Source: Thermoplasmatota archaeon (GTDB lineage Archaea > Thermoplasmatota > E2 > DHVEG-1). Taken from it: a DNA stretch of 61,677 nucleotides. The stretch covers positions 1 through 61,677 of the forward strand of contig JAUXAU010000008.1 of assembly GCA_030619765.1 (NCBI GenBank), written 5' to 3'. The position numbers and the translations under genes were made by a program. Shown here one piece after another: positions 26,565 through 35,546 of this stretch (positions are counted from its first letter, which is position 1; each line of letters begins with the position of its first letter). The notes below the pieces were generated by a model. The model had not been told where the DNA came from and ran no database searches. It saw only the letters and a list, made by a program, of their open reading frames with translations.

Positions 26565-26792
26565 CTAAAGGTAGGTAAAAGGCTCCCTGTGATCACCTAC
26601 TTTTTTTATACAATGACTTGAAAAAATAATTTCTATATTCTTAATCTGCTGTTTGGTCAGTCCCGTCCTTCTCAACAGGACATTATCGTATTCGTCATAG
26701 ATAGTCAGTGTTCCAGTATTTTGGTTAGACACTGCTTTAAGCAACCTGTTGCTTTGCACCCAGATCCAGATCTTTGCGTTTTTCTTTACCAT
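26565..26792 (-). CDS. Small uncharacterised protein, paralogue B
   Basis: 75 residues from the preferred ATG (open from a TTG at 26810, 81 residues). It aligns along most of its length with the protein at 22456-22701: K-I-W-I-W-V-Q, V-S-N-Q-N-T-G-T-L-T-I, R-R-T-G-L-T-K-Q-Q-I. A TATATTATA box about 25 bases before the ATG supports this start, though a second TATA farther upstream would fit the TTG. It is divergent from the second KaiC-like gene. Function unknown. Confidence 0.68.
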   Translation of the reverse strand: MVKKNAKIWIWVQSNRLLKAVSNQNTGTLTIYDEYDNVLLRRTGLTKQQIKNIEIIFSSHCIKKVGDHREPFTYL

Positions 26793-26959
26793 TCCAACAC
26801 TTCGTTGCAATCTACTATAATATATCTTTATTTATTAATATATAAACATTTTCATAAAATTTAATATACTCGTACAAAAACATGAAAAAATAATCTTCAA
26901 AATATTGCAACCAAGCAAAAGATAAAGTAATTATACACGCTACTACATATGGAGATTAT

Positions 26960-27721
26960 ATGTCTCTAATTCAATCTGAAAGTAAGAATATGTTGAGTAA
27001 AATAGAGAGAATAAAAACGGGCATCAGTGGTTTAGACGATTTAATTTCAGGTGGTTTACCAAAAGATACTATAACTCTTGTATCCGGACCCCCTGGAGGT
27101 GGGAAAACAATACTATGCTGTCAATTTCTATATAAAGGAATAGAAGAATGGGATAAATGCCTATTTTTGACACTTGATAAAAAAATTGAGGGGCTTCTTA
27201 GCCAGACTCGGGAATTGGGTTTGGACTTTCAACCAGCAATAGAAAAAGGACAGATAAAATTCCTATATCTAAACATAAACAAAAAACTTGTTTACGAAAC
27301 GATGGCCAATGAGATTTTATCAGGAAACTACCAAAGAGTTGTCCTGGATTCAATTACACCTTTGTCAGAGATGCCTGTTTATATAAATAATCCAGATTTA
27401 GCAAATGACATAAGTATCATCGATCCTGAAGAACTCTCTACCGGCGGAAACTTACCAATAAAAAGATTGCATTTACACTACATAATGAATGCTTTGCAAA
27501 CGGCAAAATGCACTTCACTGGTAACATCAGAATTACCGTCAGGTTCTCCCTATCTATCAAGAGACGGATTCTCGGAGTTCTTAGCAGATGGTGTCATAGT
27601 TATGAACTTAGATCCCACTATGGATAGGAGAAAATTAGCAGTAATGAAAATGAGAAGTACAAAACACACTCTTAAGCCACAAGATATCCAGATCGGGATG
27701 GGCGGAATAACAATCATTTAA
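26960..27721 (+). CDS. KaiC-like RecA-superfamily ATPase 2
   Basis: 253 residues, one KaiC domain. T-G-I-S-G-L-D-D-L precedes Walker A G-P-P-G-G-G-K-T. Walker B is R-V-V-L-D-S-I-T. The late segment E-F-L-A-D-G-V-I-V matches ATPase 1, so the two are paralogues. The position corresponding to the catalytic Glu pair reads T-L-D-K-K instead of S-F-E-E, which may weaken hydrolysis. A methyltransferase and a radical SAM gene follow closely on the same strand. Confidence 0.85.
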   Translation: MSLIQSESKNMLSKIERIKTGISGLDDLISGGLPKDTITLVSGPPGGGKTILCCQFLYKGIEEWDKCLFLTLDKKIEGLLSQTRELGLDFQPAIEKGQIKFLYLNINKKLVYETMANEILSGNYQRVVLDSITPLSEMPVYINNPDLANDISIIDPEELSTGGNLPIKRLHLHYIMNALQTAKCTSLVTSELPSGSPYLSRDGFSEFLADGVIVMNLDPTMDRRKLAVMKMRSTKHTLKPQDIQIGMGGITII

Positions 27722-27728
27722 AAGACCC

Positions 27729-28196
27729 ATGTTGAAATACAGACCACCAAAAGAACTAAGGGTACTTTTTATCGTTCATTATGCTCCGATTTTATTAATC
27801 ATATTAACTGGACCTTTAACAGCCATATATGGCATTTGGGAAATACCAACAGATAAAATTGCAGCTATTATTGCCGGAATACTTATTTTTCTTATTGGAG
27901 CCTTTGTTTATTTTAAATGGGAGATATTCTGGGATAGGACATACAAAGGACAGCTTATTACAGATGGGGTTTTCCAGTATATAAGGCACCCTCATTATAC
28001 CTCATTACTTATAGTCGGTTTTGGATTGGCCCTTTTCTTCTTCTCACTTTTTGCACTTTTAATTGCAGTGATGGCAATGCCAATAATGATATGGAGTATA
28101 ATTGACGAAGAAAAATTGTTAATAAAACAATACGGCATTGAATACAAAAAATACATGGAAAAAGTACCATGGAGAATTATACCAAAGATATTTTAG
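27729..28196 (+). CDS. Isoprenylcysteine carboxyl methyltransferase/PEMT-family membrane methyltransferase
   Basis: 155 residues with four hydrophobic segments. The C-terminal family signature is clear: G-V-F-Q-Y-I-R-H-P-H-Y-T-S, then D-E-E-K-L-L-I-K-Q-Y-G and Y-K-K-Y-M-E-K-V-P-W. These residues bind S-adenosylmethionine and a membrane-embedded acceptor. It lies 7 bp after KaiC 2. The acceptor might be a lipid or a modified protein; no evidence for prenylcysteine itself. Confidence 0.85.
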   Translation: MLKYRPPKELRVLFIVHYAPILLIILTGPLTAIYGIWEIPTDKIAAIIAGILIFLIGAFVYFKWEIFWDRTYKGQLITDGVFQYIRHPHYTSLLIVGFGLALFFFSLFALLIAVMAMPIMIWSIIDEEKLLIKQYGIEYKKYMEKVPWRIIPKIF

Positions 28197-28218
28197 AAGA
28201 AACATTATAGAAGTTTTT

Positions 28219-29253
28219 GTGACGGATAAAATTGATTCTGTGAGAGCAAAAGCAGAACTAATGATAAATAATAAAATCTACATACCAACTAATATAAAAT
28301 TATCATATCCCAGGGATAGATCAACGGCTGGACCAGGTTCAGGATCGCTATCTATCGCGCTAACTTTTGAGAGTAAAAACATTAAACTGGTTATTAGTCG
28401 GAATCAAAATGAAAGTTATTCATTACAAAAAGAAAATGGTAAATTTCATATATTGAAAGATAAAAAAATCTTTCTTGAAAATGTAGAGATGATGCCAATA
28501 TTGTTCCATGCACCTAGACAAGCGTTTATAAATTTAGATAACAGGTGTATCTACAACTGTGCCTTTTGCAATTTATCAAAGCGAGGTTTCCTTCATGAAT
28601 ATGACGTGGAGAAATTTGTTAAACTAATTCTTAAAGCATCAAATCGTAGTGATTTTCAAGCCGTTGCTTTAACGAGCGGAGTGTACCCAGACATTACTAA
28701 AACAATAAAAAAGATGTGTTATATCATAAAAAACGTAAAGGAAAAACTCCCAGATATTCCAATTGGTGTAGAACCTTGTATATCCAACAAAAAAGAAATA
28801 TTATTACTTAAAAAAGCAGGTGCTGAAGAGATAAAAATAAATCTACAAATTCCAGATAAAGATTTATTTGGTAAAATATGTCCAGATTTTCGTTATAACG
28901 ACATACTCAATATATTAGGAGAAGCTGTAGAACTTTTTGGAAAAGGAAAGGTAACCTCAAATATCATCTATGGAGTTGGGGAATCAGACAGATCGGTTAT
29001 CAAAGCCATTGAAAAACTTGCAAAGATGGGTGTTGTTCCTACTTTAAGAATGATAAGAATAAATGAATTGAACAAGAAAAAATTAGAAGAAGCAACATCA
29101 GATAAATTGCCTGATATTTCAGTCGATAGAATTTTAAAAATTGCACATGAACATAAGAAGATACTAGAAAAATATGGTTTGACTACACAAACGTTCGAAA
29201 CTATGTGTCACAAATGTGGTTGTTGCGATATTGTTCCCTTCTGGGACGTATAA
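28219..29253 (+). CDS. Radical SAM protein with Cys-rich C-terminus
   Basis: About 344 residues from a GTG at 28219; the frame is open from 28138, but that would overlap the methyltransferase by 59 bp. The radical SAM motif is C-I-Y-N-C-A-F-C (CxxxCxxC). Later elements T-S-G-V-Y-P-D and G-V-G-E-S-D fit the TIM-barrel SAM-binding strands. The C-terminus has M-C-H-K-C-G-C-C, which could bind an additional Fe-S cluster. The substrate is unknown. Cotranscription with a membrane methyltransferase suggests joint modification of a lipid or cofactor. Confidence 0.82.
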   Translation: MTDKIDSVRAKAELMINNKIYIPTNIKLSYPRDRSTAGPGSGSLSIALTFESKNIKLVISRNQNESYSLQKENGKFHILKDKKIFLENVEMMPILFHAPRQAFINLDNRCIYNCAFCNLSKRGFLHEYDVEKFVKLILKASNRSDFQAVALTSGVYPDITKTIKKMCYIIKNVKEKLPDIPIGVEPCISNKKEILLLKKAGAEEIKINLQIPDKDLFGKICPDFRYNDILNILGEAVELFGKGKVTSNIIYGVGESDRSVIKAIEKLAKMGVVPTLRMIRINELNKKKLEEATSDKLPDISVDRILKIAHEHKKILEKYGLTTQTFETMCHKCGCCDIVPFWDV

Positions 29254-29270
29254 AAAAACAGGCAATAACA

Positions 29271-29451
29271 TTTATATACCATTTCTTTAATGCCTTATTT
29301 CCCTATCCATACCAGACATTGATCGGGCAATTCACTTAGAAACCCGGTATCAAACAGCTATTCATGTTTTTGGCTGTCTGAAAAATGTCACGGTTTAGAT
29401 AAACGAGACAATAACTAGTCTAAATAAAATAAAACAAACAGAGGCTATATT
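29271..29451 (+). promoter_or_regulatory. Promoter and leader of the ribosomal-protein superoperon
   Basis: A TATA box TTTATATA at 29272-29279 implies transcription start near 29303, leaving about 150 nt of untranslated leader before uL3. This contrasts with the leaderless genes elsewhere in the window. The leader contains ACAGCTATTCATG and a TTTGGCTGTCTG segment that can pair as a stem. It is a candidate site for autogenous control by a ribosomal protein. Confidence 0.5.
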
Positions 29452-30444
29452 ATGCCTGAGAGACATCATCCTAAAAGAGGTTCACATGGCTTTTCGCCAC
29501 GAAAAAGAGCTAAAGCTGAAACGCCACATATAAAGAACTGGGCAGAAGCTGGTGAAAAACCAAAGATTCAAGGTTTCTTTGGCTATAAAGCAGGTATGAC
29601 CCATGCTTTCATAGTTGATTACAGACCTACATCTACTACTTCAGGCAGGGACGTAAAAATGCCGGTCACAGTCGTTGAAACACCTCCAATAAAAGTTGCA
29701 GCTGTGAGAGCGTATCAAAGAACGTCACATGGGCTCTATACTGCAGGTGAGATATGGGCAGATAAATTGGATCCTGAGTTATCAAAAAGGATTCCTCTCG
29801 TAAAAAACCAGAAAAAGAAAAATTGGGATTTTACCAAAGATGCTGATGAAATCAGGGTGGTAGTGTATACTCAACCAAAACTAGTTACAGGCGTACCAAA
29901 GAAAACTCCCGAAATAAGCGAGTTAAGAATTGGTGGTGGGGGCATTGAAGAACAGATAAAATATGCAAAAGAAATCCTTGGAAAGGAATTGAAAATAAAC
30001 GATGTTATCAAAGATGGAGATATGTTAGATATTATAGCAATAACAAAAGGAAAAGGATTTCAAGGTACAGTGAAAAGATGGGGTGTAAAACTTTTAACAC
30101 ATAAAAACTCAAAACATCGCAGAATGATTGGTACTGCAGGATCGTGGCATCCTAGTTGGATTCAAGCAACTGTACCCCAAGCTGGACAAATGGGATACCA
30201 TCAAAGAACTGAATACAACAAACGTGTTTTGAAAATTGGCGAAAACGGAGAAGAAATTACTCCCACTGGCGGTTTTCCTCATTATGGCGTTATAAGGAAT
30301 GCATATGTTCTTCTTCATGGTTCAATTCCCGGACCTGCAAAAAGACTGATAGGTATGAGAGATGCTGTAAGATATCAACGTGGCGTTAAAGTTGAAAAAG
30401 CAGAAATAAGCTACATATCTACTACAAGTAAGCAAGGAGTCTAG
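29452..30444 (+). CDS. rpl3: Ribosomal protein uL3
   Basis: 330 residues, archaeal L3 length. It opens with the P-x-R-H-H-P-K-R-G-S-H-G-F-S-P-R-K-R-A signature that reaches the peptidyl-transferase centre, and has the central G-K-G-F-Q-G-T-V-K-R-W-G loop and H-P-S-W motif. First gene of a long plus-strand operon; uL4 begins 2 bp after its stop. Confidence 0.98.
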   Translation: MPERHHPKRGSHGFSPRKRAKAETPHIKNWAEAGEKPKIQGFFGYKAGMTHAFIVDYRPTSTTSGRDVKMPVTVVETPPIKVAAVRAYQRTSHGLYTAGEIWADKLDPELSKRIPLVKNQKKKNWDFTKDADEIRVVVYTQPKLVTGVPKKTPEISELRIGGGGIEEQIKYAKEILGKELKINDVIKDGDMLDIIAITKGKGFQGTVKRWGVKLLTHKNSKHRRMIGTAGSWHPSWIQATVPQAGQMGYHQRTEYNKRVLKIGENGEEITPTGGFPHYGVIRNAYVLLHGSIPGPAKRLIGMRDAVRYQRGVKVEKAEISYISTTSKQGV

Positions 30445-30446
30445 AC

Positions 30447-31208
30447 ATGGCAAAGGCAAATGTTTACAGAATAGATGGCACGGTAAAAGACAAGATTGAT
30501 TTACCTGACATATTTAATACCCCTTATCGGCCAGATGTTATAAGAAAATCATTCAATGCTCTTCGTTCTAATAAGAGACAGTCTTATGGTGCGGATCCGT
30601 TGGCTGGAACAAAGCACGCGACGGCATCCGTCGGTAAAGGAAGAGGGAGGTCCAGAGTGCCGAGACTTACTCAGGGGAGAACTGCAGCTCTTGCCCCAGG
30701 TGTAGTAGGAGGCAGAAGAGCACATCCTCCTAAGGCAGAGAGAAACTGGAGAGAAAAGATAAACAAAAAAGAAAAACTACTTGCACGTAACTCAGCAATT
30801 GCTGCAACAGCAGATAAAGAGATCGTTTCCAAAAGAGGGCATAAGTTTGACGAGAAAATAACGTTACCTGTTATTATAGATGATGAATTTGAAAAAATTA
30901 AAAAGACAAAGGATGTAATAGATATACTAGAGAAGATTGGAATTTACGATGATGTTCTTCGTTCAGTAAACGGCAAACACATACGTGCAGGCAAGGGCAA
31001 AACCAGAGGGAGAAAATATCGAACACCAAAATCGATATTAATAGTTTCTACAAAAAATAATTTAGAGAAAAGCTCGAATAACTTAAGTGGTGTAGATATA
31101 GCAAAACCAGATCAGCTGAATATCGAACATCTGGCACCGGGTGGAGATGCTGGCAGGCTAACAATACTAACAAAATCTGCATTAACACACCTGGGAGGTG
31201 GCAAATAA
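30447..31208 (+). CDS. rpl4: Ribosomal protein uL4
   Basis: 253 residues. The extended tunnel loop has S-V-G-K-G-R-G-R-S-R-V-P-R-L and G-R-R-A-H-P-P, the archaeal/eukaryotic L4 hallmark. R-A-G-K-G-K-T-R-G-R-K-Y lies further on. Its stop overlaps the uL23 start (TAATG), so the two are coupled. Confidence 0.98.
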   Translation: MAKANVYRIDGTVKDKIDLPDIFNTPYRPDVIRKSFNALRSNKRQSYGADPLAGTKHATASVGKGRGRSRVPRLTQGRTAALAPGVVGGRRAHPPKAERNWREKINKKEKLLARNSAIAATADKEIVSKRGHKFDEKITLPVIIDDEFEKIKKTKDVIDILEKIGIYDDVLRSVNGKHIRAGKGKTRGRKYRTPKSILIVSTKNNLEKSSNNLSGVDIAKPDQLNIEHLAPGGDAGRLTILTKSALTHLGGGK

Positions 31209-31465
31209 TGGATCCTTTTGATGTAGTATTACATCCTTTCGTTACAGAAAAATCAATGAATCAAATGGAAAAAAATAATGCCTTAGAGTTTATAGTTAAA
31301 AGAGACGCAGATAAGGCACAGATAAAAAAATCAGTTGAGAAAATGTTTGATGCCAAAGTTAAAAGTGTTAACACCAGAATAACAAAAGATGGGAAACATG
31401 CAACAGTAATATTTATGCCTGAATTTAAGGCAGAAGATATTGGCATGAGAATAGGGGTATTCTAG
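31208..31465 (+). CDS. rpl23: Ribosomal protein uL23
   Basis: 85 residues. V-L-H-P-F-V-T-E-K-S-M is the family start, and the A-D-K-A-Q-I-K-K-S-V helix with V-K-S-V-N-T-R-I strand follows. It sits near the tunnel exit and docks the signal recognition particle. Position between uL4 and uL2 is canonical. Confidence 0.97.
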   Translation: MDPFDVVLHPFVTEKSMNQMEKNNALEFIVKRDADKAQIKKSVEKMFDAKVKSVNTRITKDGKHATVIFMPEFKAEDIGMRIGVF

Positions 31466-31474
31466 AGGTAAAAA

Positions 31475-32182
31475 ATGGGAAAAAATTTAATTCAACAAAG
31501 GCGAGGCAGAAGAAGAGGGCGGTTTACAGTCCCTTCACACAAATTTAGAGGAAAAATAAAATACGATAATAAGAGAGAAATGAAAGGGATAGTTGAAGAA
31601 ATAATTCATGATCCTGGTAGGACCTCCCCTATTGCAAAGATACGGCTAGATAATAATAAAAAAATGCTTGTATTGGCTACAGAAGGAATAGAAATTGGTC
31701 ATAAAATTAAGTTTACGGATAATAAAGGAAATTGCGAAATAGGAAACGTTCTGTCAATTGGAACGATTCCTGAAGGTTTTCCGATTTACAATATTGAAAT
31801 CACTCCGGGAGACGGGGGTAAACTTGTAAGAGCAGGAGGGAGCGGAGCGACCGTCGTATCACATGATTCAAAGAGAACGGTAATAAAGCTTCCTTCAGGT
31901 CAATTCAAAACATTGAATTCATCATGCAGAGCGACAGTTGGAATTCCTGCGGGGGGTGGAAGAAAAGATAAACCTTTCCTTAAAGCAGGGAAAAAATTCA
32001 TTGCATATAGGAGGAAAGGAAAGCAATATCCGGTTGTGAGGGGAGTTGCAATGTGCGCTGTAAGTCACCCTCATGGTGGTGGAGGTCATCAGCATGTTGG
32101 ACAGCAAAGTTCCATAGCTAGGGGAGCCCCTCCAGGCAGGAAAGTTGGAAATATAGCTCCTAAACGCACTGGGAGGAAGTGA
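31475..32182 (+). CDS. rpl2: Ribosomal protein uL2
   Basis: 235 residues. It contains [23 protein letters not shown], and the catalytic-centre [10 protein letters not shown] loop near the C-terminus. A GAGGT element lies ahead of the ATG. The C-terminal K-R-T-G-R-K runs into the next start region. Confidence 0.98.
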   Translation: MGKNLIQQRRGRRRGRFTVPSHKFRGKIKYDNKREMKGIVEEIIHDPGRTSPIAKIRLDNNKKMLVLATEGIEIGHKIKFTDNKGNCEIGNVLSIGTIPEGFPIYNIEITPGDGGKLVRAGGSGATVVSHDSKRTVIKLPSGQFKTLNSSCRATVGIPAGGGRKDKPFLKAGKKFIAYRRKGKQYPVVRGVAMCAVSHPHGGGGHQHVGQQSSIARGAPPGRKVGNIAPKRTGRK

Positions 32183-32187
32183 GTACC

Positions 32188-32652
32188 ATGGCAAAAAAAG
32201 TTGCTTTTAGATCGTCTGCAAGAAGCAGGCGTAAAAGAGAACGTAAGAAGGTAGGTGTAAGAAAAAAGGAATTTAGATATCACGGACTTTCACTAGAAGA
32301 ATTGCAAAAACTTTCCATAGAAGAATTATTACCATTATTTCCTTCAAGAATCCGTAGAACATTAAAGAGAGGTTTAACCGCAGAGCAAAATAAGCTATTA
32401 GAGGATATAAAAAATACAAAAGGAAAAGAAGGAGACCTCATAAAAACCCATTGCAGAGATATGATAGTATTACCTGAATTTATTGGTCATAGTATACGCA
32501 TTCATAATGGAAAAGAATTCCAAAGAGTGAATATACAGCCCCAAATGATAGGGCATTACCTGGGAGAATTTGCATTAACCCGAAAAAAAGTAAAACATAC
32601 AGGGCCTGGTGTTGGAGCTACCAAATCCTCCAAATATATGCCATTGAAGTGA
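32188..32652 (+). CDS. rps19: Ribosomal protein uS19
   Basis: 154 residues from ATG 32188, which has a GGAGG at 32172-32176 at good distance. A GTG at 32179 overlapping the uL2 stop adds three residues but is only two bases from that ribosome site. The archaeal N-terminal extension carries K-R-E-R-K-K-V. The C-terminal core has [13 protein letters not shown] and G-H-Y-L-G-E-F. Confidence 0.96.
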   Translation: MAKKVAFRSSARSRRKRERKKVGVRKKEFRYHGLSLEELQKLSIEELLPLFPSRIRRTLKRGLTAEQNKLLEDIKNTKGKEGDLIKTHCRDMIVLPEFIGHSIRIHNGKEFQRVNIQPQMIGHYLGEFALTRKKVKHTGPGVGATKSSKYMPLK

Positions 32653-32658
32653 TGAAAA

Positions 32659-33105
32659 ATGGTAAAGTATTCAATTGAAGCGAATCCAGAAAAAAGTGCA
32701 AAAGCATATGGATATGAACTGCACTGCTCTCGAAAAGATTCCATGAACCTAGCATATGCTTTAAAGGGAATGAAAACTGAGACGGCAAAGAAATTCCTTG
32801 GGGAAATAATTGAGATGAAACGCCCACTTCCCACAATATTCCATAAAAGAAAACGATCACATCAAAAGGGAATAGGGGCAGGTAGCTATCCGCAAAAAGC
32901 TGCTCATTATATGTTAAAAATAATTGAGAATGCCGAAAATAATGCAGAATACAAAGGATTTGATGTAGAAACCATGAAAATATCCCATATATCCACCTAC
33001 AAAGGCAGGATAATTAGAGGAATCATGCCGAGGGCTCAGGGGCGAGCTACTGATAAAAACAAGATCACAACAAATATTGAAATTATTCTTGAAGAGGTAG
33101 AATGA
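32659..33105 (+). CDS. rpl22: Ribosomal protein uL22
   Basis: 148 residues. Y-S-I-E-A-N-P-E-K-S-A-K-A-Y-G start, K-R-S-H-Q-K-G-I-G-A-G-S-Y-P loop, and the tunnel hairpin G-I-M-P-R-A-Q-G-R-A. The stop overlaps the uS3 start. Confidence 0.97.
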   Translation: MVKYSIEANPEKSAKAYGYELHCSRKDSMNLAYALKGMKTETAKKFLGEIIEMKRPLPTIFHKRKRSHQKGIGAGSYPQKAAHYMLKIIENAENNAEYKGFDVETMKISHISTYKGRIIRGIMPRAQGRATDKNKITTNIEIILEEVE

Positions 33106-33968
33106 TGGCAAGTGAACGGAAATTTATAAAAGAAAATACAAAAAGATCATTGATAAAAAAATTCTTGCTTGAAGAGATAGAAGGAGCGGGCTTTGGCGGT
33201 ATGAGTATTCAGAGAACCCCCATCGGAACGAGGATAAATATCCTAGTAGAAAGACCAGGAATGGTAATTGGTAAAGGCGGGAGTAAGATAAAAGAGTTAA
33301 CAGAAAACATTCAAAATAAGTTTAACGTAGATAATCCTCAAATAGAAATTCAAGAAGCTGGCGCTAGTGCTCCACTAAACGCCCAGATAATGGCAGAAAA
33401 ACTTGCAGAAGCTTTAGAGAGAGGTTGGCACTTTAGGAGAGCGGGACATTCAACTGTTAGAAGGATCATGAATGCAGGCGCGAAAGGATGTCAAATTATA
33501 ATTGCTGGGAAACTTACGGGAGCGAGGCACCGAACTGAAAAATTCACAGAAGGACATGTGAAATATTGTGGTGATATTGTAAAGGAAATTATGGATGAGG
33601 GCTTTGCAACAGCAAAACTAAAGGCAGGAGTTTTGGGAGTAAAAGTCAGAATTATGAAACCTGACGCGAAACTACCCGATGAAATTAAATTGAAAACTCG
33701 CGAAAAGGAAGAAGTTAAAACAGAGGAAAAGAAGATAGAAGAAAAACCAGAAACTAAACCAAAGGAAAAAACTGATATTAAAAAACTTGCAGAAATTCAA
33801 GGAATTGGACCTTCTGTAATTAAAAAACTTGAAAAAGCAAAGATAACGTCATTAGAAGAGTTATACGAAATGGATATCGACAGTGTAATGTCTATTGAAG
33901 GTATCGGTAAGAAAACAGCAGAAATGATTATTAAAAAATTAAAAAAATTAATTGAAGAAGGTAATTAA
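33102..33968 (+). CDS. rps3: Ribosomal protein uS3 with C-terminal helix-hairpin-helix extension
   Basis: 288 residues, longer than usual. The KH domain has R-P-G-M-V-I-G-K-G-G-S-K-I. The second domain contains G-A-R-H-R-T-E and F-T-E-G-H-V-K-Y-C-G. After residue ~205 comes a Lys/Glu linker, and residues about 228-286 form two helix-hairpin-helix motifs (I-Q-G-I-G-P-S and I-E-G-I-G-K-K-T-A). HhH motifs bind nucleic-acid backbones nonspecifically. A similar domain is found at the N-terminus of eL32 in this operon. Confidence 0.97.
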   Translation: MMASERKFIKENTKRSLIKKFLLEEIEGAGFGGMSIQRTPIGTRINILVERPGMVIGKGGSKIKELTENIQNKFNVDNPQIEIQEAGASAPLNAQIMAEKLAEALERGWHFRRAGHSTVRRIMNAGAKGCQIIIAGKLTGARHRTEKFTEGHVKYCGDIVKEIMDEGFATAKLKAGVLGVKVRIMKPDAKLPDEIKLKTREKEEVKTEEKKIEEKPETKPKEKTDIKKLAEIQGIGPSVIKKLEKAKITSLEELYEMDIDSVMSIEGIGKKTAEMIIKKLKKLIEEGN

Positions 33969-33969
33969 G

Positions 33970-34173
33970 ATGGTTCTTAAGGCTAAAGAAATCAGAGAAT
34001 TTACTCCTGGAGAGAGGATTGAAAAACTCAAAGAACTAAAGGAAGAACTTATGCATGAAAGAGGGGTGTCTGCAATGGGCGGATCGCCACCATCTCCAGG
34101 TAAAATCAGGCAGATACGAATGTCCATTGCAAGGATGCTTACCATCATGCAGGAGGAAGGAGAAAATAAATGA
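33970..34173 (+). CDS. rpl29: Ribosomal protein uL29
   Basis: 67 residues from ATG 33970, one base after the uS3 stop; an upstream in-frame TTG at 33952 would overlap uS3. K-A-K-E-I-R-E-F and the two-helix pattern with I-R-M-S-I-A-R-M-L-T-I are typical. Its stop overlaps the aIF1 start (ATGA). Confidence 0.95.
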   Translation: MVLKAKEIREFTPGERIEKLKELKEELMHERGVSAMGGSPPSPGKIRQIRMSIARMLTIMQEEGENK

Positions 34174-34469
34174 GCGATATATGCCCCAAATGTGGTCTAC
34201 CCAAGGAAATTTGTGTTTGTGAAGAGATTGCCAGGGAGCAGCAAAATATCACTATTGCCATCGATAGGAGAAGATATGGAAAGATGATGACCATCGTTGA
34301 CGGTTTGAATCCCCATGATCTAGATTTGGGTTCGCTGATAAGCAATCTGAAATCAACATGTGCCTGCGGTGGAACAATAAAAGATGGCAAGATAGAGCTA
34401 CAGGGTGACCACAGATCAAAGGTAAAAGATGCATTAGAAAAAATGGGATTTGTAGTCGAAGTAGCATAA
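34170..34469 (+). CDS. Translation initiation factor aIF1 (SUI1 family)
   Basis: 99 residues. It starts with a four-Cys zinc-binding stretch (C-P-K-C and C-V-C) as in archaeal aIF1. The SUI1 core has R-R-Y-G-K-M-M-T-I-V-D-G and C-A-C-G-G-T. It promotes start-site fidelity on the small subunit. Its place between uL29 and Rnp1 is the standard archaeal order. Confidence 0.95.
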   Translation: MSDICPKCGLPKEICVCEEIAREQQNITIAIDRRRYGKMMTIVDGLNPHDLDLGSLISNLKSTCACGGTIKDGKIELQGDHRSKVKDALEKMGFVVEVA

Positions 34470-34519
34470 ACAACCCAGCACACAAGCACAAACATCGACG
34501 TATACTATGGGAAGATAGC

Positions 34520-34783
34520 ATGGATAATAATAGAATCATCAAAGATGAACTAGTGGGCAGAAATGTCACAATCAAAGAATGCACAGACCCAAATTGGATT
34601 AACGTATCTGGAAAAATAATCGACGAGACAAGAAATACATTCCTCATAGAAATTGGAAATCAACAGAAGAGAATTGCAAAAAATATTGCAATATTTGAAT
34701 TTGAAAATAACAGGGAAAAAACAGTCGTTGAAGGATCACGATTGTTATATAGACCTGAAGACAGGATAAAAAAAGCAAGGTGA
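34520..34783 (+). CDS. rnp1: RNase P protein component 1 (Pop4/Rpp29)
   Basis: 87 residues, the usual size. [21 protein letters not shown] and [12 protein letters not shown] mark the Sm-like Rpp29 fold. It supports tRNA 5' processing with the RNase P RNA. The gene ends in GGTGA, which also serves as ribosome site for uS17. Confidence 0.95.
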   Translation: MDNNRIIKDELVGRNVTIKECTDPNWINVSGKIIDETRNTFLIEIGNQQKRIAKNIAIFEFENNREKTVVEGSRLLYRPEDRIKKAR

Positions 34784-34788
34784 ATAAG

Positions 34789-35124
34789 TTGGCAGAAAAA
34801 AAAGATGCAAGAAATGTGGGATTAAATATCAAACCACCTACAGAAAGCTGTGATGATAAAAACTGCCCATTTCATGGCATATTACCAATTAGAGGGCAGA
34901 TAATAAAAGGAAAAGTGATATCGAGCAAAATGCAAGGCTCTGTATCAGTCAAAAAAGAATTTATGCATTATGTTAAAAAATATGAGAGATACGAAAAAAG
35001 AACATCTACCTACCTTGCTCACAACCCGCCTTGTTTAAATTTAAAGGTAGGGGATGAGGTTAGAATAGCAGAATGCAGACCTTTGAGTAAAACAGTATCG
35101 TTTGTTGCTATAGAAAAATTGTAA
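34789..35124 (+). CDS. rps17: Ribosomal protein uS17
   Basis: 111 residues from the TTG at 34789, chosen because GGTGA at 34779-34783 lies five bases upstream. A GTG at 34780 is in frame but would overlap this ribosome site. Signature elements are [18 protein letters not shown] and E-C-R-P-L-S-K-T. N-terminal Cys residues suggest the archaeal zinc-type region. Confidence 0.94.
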   Translation: MAEKKDARNVGLNIKPPTESCDDKNCPFHGILPIRGQIIKGKVISSKMQGSVSVKKEFMHYVKKYERYEKRTSTYLAHNPPCLNLKVGDEVRIAECRPLSKTVSFVAIEKL

Positions 35125-35137
35125 TGGTGAAACAGAA

Positions 35138-35536
35138 ATGAAAGGAATAGCTGGCAGAATGATGAGGGGTTTACCAGTTGGTGCCCGTTTAGATTGCATA
35201 GACAATACAGGTGCAAAAGTCATTCAAATAATCATGACACTAAAACTGAAAGGTGTGCATCGTCGATATCCAAGGGCCGGAGTGGGAGACATGGTAGTGG
35301 TTAGTGTCAAGAAAGGAGCGGCAGATATGAAAAGACAGATATTGAGAGCTGTAATAGTACGGCAAAGAAGACCTTTTAGAAGACCAGACGGCGCCATGGT
35401 TCAATTTGAGGATAATGCTGCTGTTTTAGTTACAGAAACTGGAGAAACAAAAGGAACTATGATAAAAGGTCCTGTTGCAATAGAAGCTGCAGAACGGTGG
35501 CCAAAAATAGCCTCATTGGCATCCACGATAGTATGA
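35138..35536 (+). CDS. rpl14: Ribosomal protein uL14
   Basis: 132 residues. [18 protein letters not shown] start, [21 protein letters not shown], and the terminal L-A-S-T-I-V are all typical. It forms an intersubunit bridge and is the binding site of aIF6. Confidence 0.97.
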   Translation: MKGIAGRMMRGLPVGARLDCIDNTGAKVIQIIMTLKLKGVHRRYPRAGVGDMVVVSVKKGAADMKRQILRAVIVRQRRPFRRPDGAMVQFEDNAAVLVTETGETKGTMIKGPVAIEAAERWPKIASLASTIV

Positions 35537-35546
35537 GTGATTAAAA

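Noticed and set aside
28138-28218. Upstream ATG for the radical SAM gene
   Set aside because: It would overlap the methyltransferase by 59 bases without a ribosome site; the GTG at 28219 is a simpler start.
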